Assembly (NCBI GenBank): GCA_017625185.1
Contig: JAGALN010000218.1
Location: forward strand, 1-8,931
Direction: 5' to 3'
From: Clostridia bacterium
Lineage (GTDB): Bacteria > Bacillota > Clostridia > Monoglobales > Monoglobaceae
Length of the DNA: 8,931 nucleotides
Shown: in pieces, positions 7,352 to 8,931 of the stretch
Layout: every line of letters begins with the position of its first letter
Position numbering within the stretch: position 1 is the first letter of the stretch
Notes under the pieces: generated by a model
Databases searched by the model: none
Seen by the model: the letters and a program-made list of their open reading frames with translations, nothing else
What the model was told of the DNA's origin: nothing
Translations under genes and position numbers: made by a program

Positions 7352-7522
7352 AGCTAAATTTTGCAGCAAGCCGCAAAGCGAAATTATTGCTCTGCAATAG
7401 CTAAATAACTCTATCAAGAGTAGCTAAATTAAATTCGCCATTATCGTGCGAAGCACATTTAGCTGCCGAAGGCAATTTAGTTGAGCTTGCTCGATTTAGC
7501 TCGCCACCAGGCGAATTTAGCT
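7352..7522. repeat. Mini-hairpin array with a 9-base repeat, 4 direct plus 4 inverted copies
   Basis: Direct copies of AGCTAAATT: 7352-7360, 7377-7385 (AGCGAAATT), 7399-7407 (AGCTAAATA), 7422-7430. Inverted copies of AATTTAGCT: 7457-7464 (8 bases), 7474-7482 (AATTTAGTT), 7493-7501 (GATTTAGCT), 7514-7522. Almost every spacer is itself a small hairpin with unrelated sequence: TTGC/GCAA (7361-7376), ATTGC/GCAAT (7386-7398), ACTCT/AGAGT (7408-7421), GTGC/GCAC (7446-7456), TGCC/GGCA (7464-7474), GAG/CTC (7483-7492), TCGCC/GGCGA (7501-7514). TAAATTCGCC (7430-7439) also matches GGCGAATTTA (7510-7519). The array lies between two terminators and is not coding. Function unknown. Confidence 0.85.
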
Positions 7523-7559
7523 GAAAAAAGCGTACTGAAATTTTCAGTACGCTTTTTTC
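7523..7559 (-). terminator. Terminator of the tRNA-Asn gene
   Basis: Near-perfect palindrome of two 18-base arms (7523-7540 and 7542-7559) around the core GCGTACTGAAA, with A6 and T6 tracts at the ends. On the minus strand the stem is followed by TTTTTT within the lower arm. It begins 1 base after the encoded CCA of the tRNA. It could also terminate plus-strand transcripts. Confidence 0.88.
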
Positions 7560-7560
7560 A

Positions 7561-7636
7561 TGGCTCCTCCAGTTGGACTCGAACCAACGACCCTGCGGTT
7601 AACAGCCGCATGCTCTACCAACTGAGCTATAGAGGA
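7561..7636 (-). tRNA. tRNA-Asn (anticodon GTT)
   Basis: Complete 76-base tRNA with encoded CCA. Acceptor TCCTCTA pairs with TGGAGGA (one T-G wobble), discriminator G. The D-arm is AGCTCAGTTGGTAGAGC. Anticodon stem GCGGC/ACCGC is approximate, with loop CTGTTAA and anticodon GTT at 7603-7601. The T-arm GTTGG-TTCGAGT-CCAAC is canonical. It decodes AAC and AAU. It has its own promoter upstream (7701-7728) and terminator downstream (7523-7559), so it appears to be a single-tRNA transcription unit. Confidence 0.97.
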
Positions 7637-7656
7637 ATATTTACTTTTTCATTATA

Positions 7657-7689
7657 TGCAAATCCCTGGATTTTATTCCATGATTTGCA
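7657..7689 (-). other. Hairpin in the pre-tRNA leader
   Basis: TGCAAATC (7657-7664) and GATTTGCA (7682-7689) form an 8-pair stem, extended inside by TGG/CCA (7667-7669/7678-7680). It lies between the predicted start (about 7694) and the tRNA 5' end (7636), so the 5' extension removed by RNase P would be structured. A second TATAAT is present at 7651-7656 without a good -35. Confidence 0.5.
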
Positions 7690-7700
7690 ACACGAATATT

Positions 7701-7728
7701 ATTATAACAATTTTTAAAAAAATGTCAA
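7701..7728 (-). promoter_or_regulatory. Promoter of tRNA-Asn
   Basis: Minus strand: TTGACA (7728-7723), a 16-base spacer made mostly of a T7A5 tract, TATAAT (7706-7701). Both boxes are perfect consensus, as expected for a stable RNA promoter. Start near 7694, leaving a leader of about 58 bases. Confidence 0.85.
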
Positions 7729-7761
7729 CCCTTTTTTCAAAATTTTATCTGGGGGTTTATG

Positions 7762-7803
7762 AAAAAAATCATGGTTTGGATAGGGACACCATCCAAACCA
7801 TGA
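7762..7803 (-). terminator. Terminator of the small unknown gene
   Basis: Thirteen-pair perfect stem TCATGGTTTGGAT (7769-7781) / ATCCAAACCATGA (7791-7803) with a 9-base loop. On the minus strand it is followed by seven T (7768-7762). It starts 19 bases past the stop of the 97-residue gene. Confidence 0.9.
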
Positions 7804-7822
7804 AAACAGGCAGTTTGTGAGT

Positions 7823-8116
7823 TTAGCCGTTTTCCAGAGCCTGCTCCAGCCAGAACATACCAATATCAAAGGCCTTGTAAAGACCTTCCCGTTCTGCCTG
7901 ACGAATCAGACGGGATTGTTCGCCCTCGTTGGTCTTCAGCTCAATGATAACTCGTTTTGCAATCTGCAAGTCATTCAAAGGCTCCTGGTCCTCCAGCCGG
8001 AAGATGACAATGTATTTATCCTCGGGGTTTCCGTAATAAATCTGATTGCCACACCGGAGAAGGGGCTTTCCGTTGTAGGTTAAATACTCTTTTTTTGCTT
8101 GCGTAGATGATGCCAT
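7823..8116 (-). CDS. Small conserved-looking protein of unknown function, 97 aa
   Basis: I do not recognise the family with certainty. The protein is soluble, charged, with no signal peptide and no membrane segment. The N-terminal half looks like beta strands (YLTYNGKPLLRCGNQIYYG at 11-29, then DKYIVIFRLEDQE at 33-45). The C-terminal half looks helical (DLQIAKRVIIELK at 49-61, SRLIRQAEREGLYKAFDIG at 68-86, FWLEQALENG at the end). It has a single Cys (22). ATG 8116 is chosen because AGAAAGG and AGGA lie just upstream. The frame is also open from an ATG at 8188, but that lies almost on the predicted transcription start, so it would be nearly leaderless. It is a single-gene unit with its own promoter (8197-8225) and terminator (7762-7803). 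Codon use resembles the neighbours. The leader may be structured (8135-8180). Confidence 0.8.
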   Translation of the reverse strand: MASSTQAKKEYLTYNGKPLLRCGNQIYYGNPEDKYIVIFRLEDQEPLNDLQIAKRVIIELKTNEGEQSRLIRQAEREGLYKAFDIGMFWLEQALENG

Positions 8117-8134
8117 AGTTCCTATCACCTTTCT

Positions 8135-8180
8135 GCCCACAAAAGTAGTAGACAATTTCAGCTGTGGGCGGATGAAATTG
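8135..8180 (-). promoter_or_regulatory. Candidate H-type pseudoknot in the 5' leader
   Basis: On the minus-strand RNA two stems interleave. S1 pairs CAATTTCA (8180-8173) with TGAAATTG (8160-8153), 8 pairs. S2 pairs GCCCACA (8169-8163) with TGTGGGC (8141-8135), 7 pairs. Loops are 3, 2 and 11 bases, sizes that suit a classical H-type pseudoknot. S2 ends one base from the AGAAAGG ribosome binding site, so folding could control translation of the 97-residue gene. The sequence does not match preQ1 or other small pseudoknot riboswitches that I recognise. Confidence 0.45.
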
Positions 8181-8196
8181 CGGGTCATAATAACCT

Positions 8197-8225
8197 ATCA
8201 TACCAGAACTCTGTAAAAAATGCAA
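8197..8225 (-). promoter_or_regulatory. Extended -10 promoter of the small unknown gene
   Basis: Minus strand: TTGCAT (8225-8220), a 17-base spacer ending in TGG, TATGAT (8202-8197), giving an extended -10 (TGGTATGAT). Start near 8190; leader of about 74 bases to the ATG at 8116. The -35 coincides with the 3' arm of the upstream terminator. Confidence 0.7.
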
Positions 8226-8238
8226 GGGATTTTTGCAT
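8220..8238 (-). terminator. Short terminator after apgM
   Basis: Minus strand ATGCAA (8238-8233), 7-base loop, TTGCAT (8225-8220), then TTTTT. The stem has only six pairs and is A/T-rich, so termination may be partial. It starts 2 bases after the apgM stop. Confidence 0.6.
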
Positions 8239-8240
8239 CT

Positions 8241-8930
8241 TTACCGGAGTAACTGCTCCATCAGTAGATGGGCATGAGGTTGAACAATACCGGTTGCTTC
8301 GGCAACAGCCTCGGTATAGGGACGATTTTCGTGGTTCTCCTCTGCCTCGCTCTTGTAGAGAATATAAGGGATGGGGTCGGAGGTATGGGTGCGGATGGCA
8401 AGAGGGGTTGGGTGGTCGGGCATGATCAGCATATGGTAGTCTTCGCCGGTTTCCTTGAAGTATGCAAGGAGGGGTGCAACAATCTTACTGTCGATTAGCT
8501 CGATGGTTTTCACCTTGTTGTCAATCTCCCTCCGGTGACCTGCCTCGTCAGCGCCCTCCATGTGGAGGTAGACAAAGTCTGCGCCGTTCTTGAACGCTTC
8601 GATAGCGGCATCTAGCTTGCCGTCGAAGTTGGTATGTACCGTACCCGTTGCCCCGGGAACTTCAATCACGTCCAGCTTGGCACAGCGGCCGATACCTTTG
8701 ATTAAGTCAACTGCCGAAATAACCGCGCCGTGGATTCCAAACCGTGCCTGGTAGGTATCAAGGTCCGGCTTGGTGCCGTTCCCCCAGATCCAGAGGGAGT
8801 TGGCAGGATGCAGACCTTTTTCAATCCTGGCAAGGTTAACAGGATGGTCCTTCAAAATCTCGTAGCTCCTCTTCATCAGGGTAAGCAAGGTTTCGTCTTT
8901 CGGGAGATACTCGCCTACCACCCGGTCGGA
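8241..8930 (-). CDS. apgM: Cofactor-independent phosphoglycerate mutase, archaeal type (ApgM), 5' part outside the window
   Basis: Alkaline-phosphatase superfamily enzyme interconverting 3- and 2-phosphoglycerate in glycolysis, using metal ions rather than 2,3-bisphosphoglycerate. The visible part is 229 residues; ApgM proteins are about 400, so the N-terminal 40% with the catalytic Ser is missing at the edge. The open frame runs to base 8930 (SDRVVGEYLPKDE), and the GTG at 8921 is internal. Family motifs: NSLWIWGNGTKP, ARFGIHGAVISAVDLIKGIG, VYLHMEGADEAGHRREIDNK (metal-ligand Asp and His), and MPDHPTPLAIRTHTSDPIPY (Asp-His metal ligands). The C-terminus ends at LMEQLLR. A short terminator follows. 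Phosphopentomutase-like or other superfamily members are less likely, given the HMEGADEAGH and DHPTP combination. Confidence 0.95.
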   Translation of the reverse strand, partial: SDRVVGEYLPKDETLLTLMKRSYEILKDHPVNLARIEKGLHPANSLWIWGNGTKPDLDTYQARFGIHGAVISAVDLIKGIGRCAKLDVIEVPGATGTVHTNFDGKLDAAIEAFKNGADFVYLHMEGADEAGHRREIDNKVKTIELIDSKIVAPLLAYFKETGEDYHMLIMPDHPTPLAIRTHTSDPIPYILYKSEAEENHENRPYTEAVAEATGIVQPHAHLLMEQLLR

Positions 8931-8931
8931 A

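Noticed and set aside
7352..7522. CRISPR array
   Set aside because: The repeats are only 9 bases, spacers are 8-26 bases and self-complementary, half the repeats are inverted, and no cas genes are present.
7481..7717. Plus-strand open frame of 78 residues
   Set aside because: It runs antisense through the tRNA-Asn gene and both flanking control regions and gives the familiar tRNA-antisense peptide (SSSWTRTNDPAVNSRMLYQL), a known annotation artefact.
8117..8188. Longer start (ATG 8188) for the small unknown gene
   Set aside because: It lies within about 2 bases of the predicted transcription start, and a better placed site precedes ATG 8116. Not fully excluded.

Overview
The window reads as chromosome of an anaerobic Gram-positive Clostridia member (Bacillota), most likely Lachnospirales or Oscillospirales. 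The reasons are an IreB-family protein, AGGAGG-type ribosome binding sites, canonical sigma-A promoters, a lipoprotein amino-acid ABC system, an archaeal-type (ApgM) phosphoglycerate mutase and moderate G+C. This is inferred from gene content, not from a marker gene.

Layout. Bases 2-2251 (+) are the 3' nine-tenths of pheT (phenylalanyl-tRNA synthetase beta), followed closely by ireB (2272-2544). A short structured intergenic block (2545-2690) leads to a strong promoter (2691-2719). That promoter drives a three-gene amino-acid ABC importer: binding lipoprotein (2757-3557), an internal terminator (3571-3606), permease (3619-4356) and ATPase (4346-5089). A very strong bidirectional hairpin (5089-5134) separates this from a convergent minus-strand operon transcribed from 7131-7159. 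The operon holds two short CHR-family (chromate transporter) genes overlapping by 4 bases (6555-7103 and 5989-6558) and a GufA/ZupT-like ZIP metal transporter (5224-5979).

Upstream of that operon lies a gene-free stretch. It contains a terminator hairpin (7274-7322), an array of mini-hairpins separated by a 9-base repeat in 4 direct plus 4 inverted copies (7352-7522), and a terminator (7523-7559) that ends a minus-strand tRNA-Asn(GTT) gene (7561-7636) with its own promoter (7701-7728). Beyond it, still on the minus strand, are a small gene of unknown function (7823-8116) whose leader has the pairing pattern of an H-type pseudoknot, and the 3' part of apgM (8241-8930).

Most notable: (1) the ABC binding protein appears circularly permuted, with the segment that normally ends this family placed directly after the lipobox; (2) the 4+4 mini-hairpin array could fold as a ladder of four-way junctions; (3) the small unknown gene has a candidate pseudoknot leader. 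The remaining genes look conventional and intact except where the window edges cut pheT and apgM.
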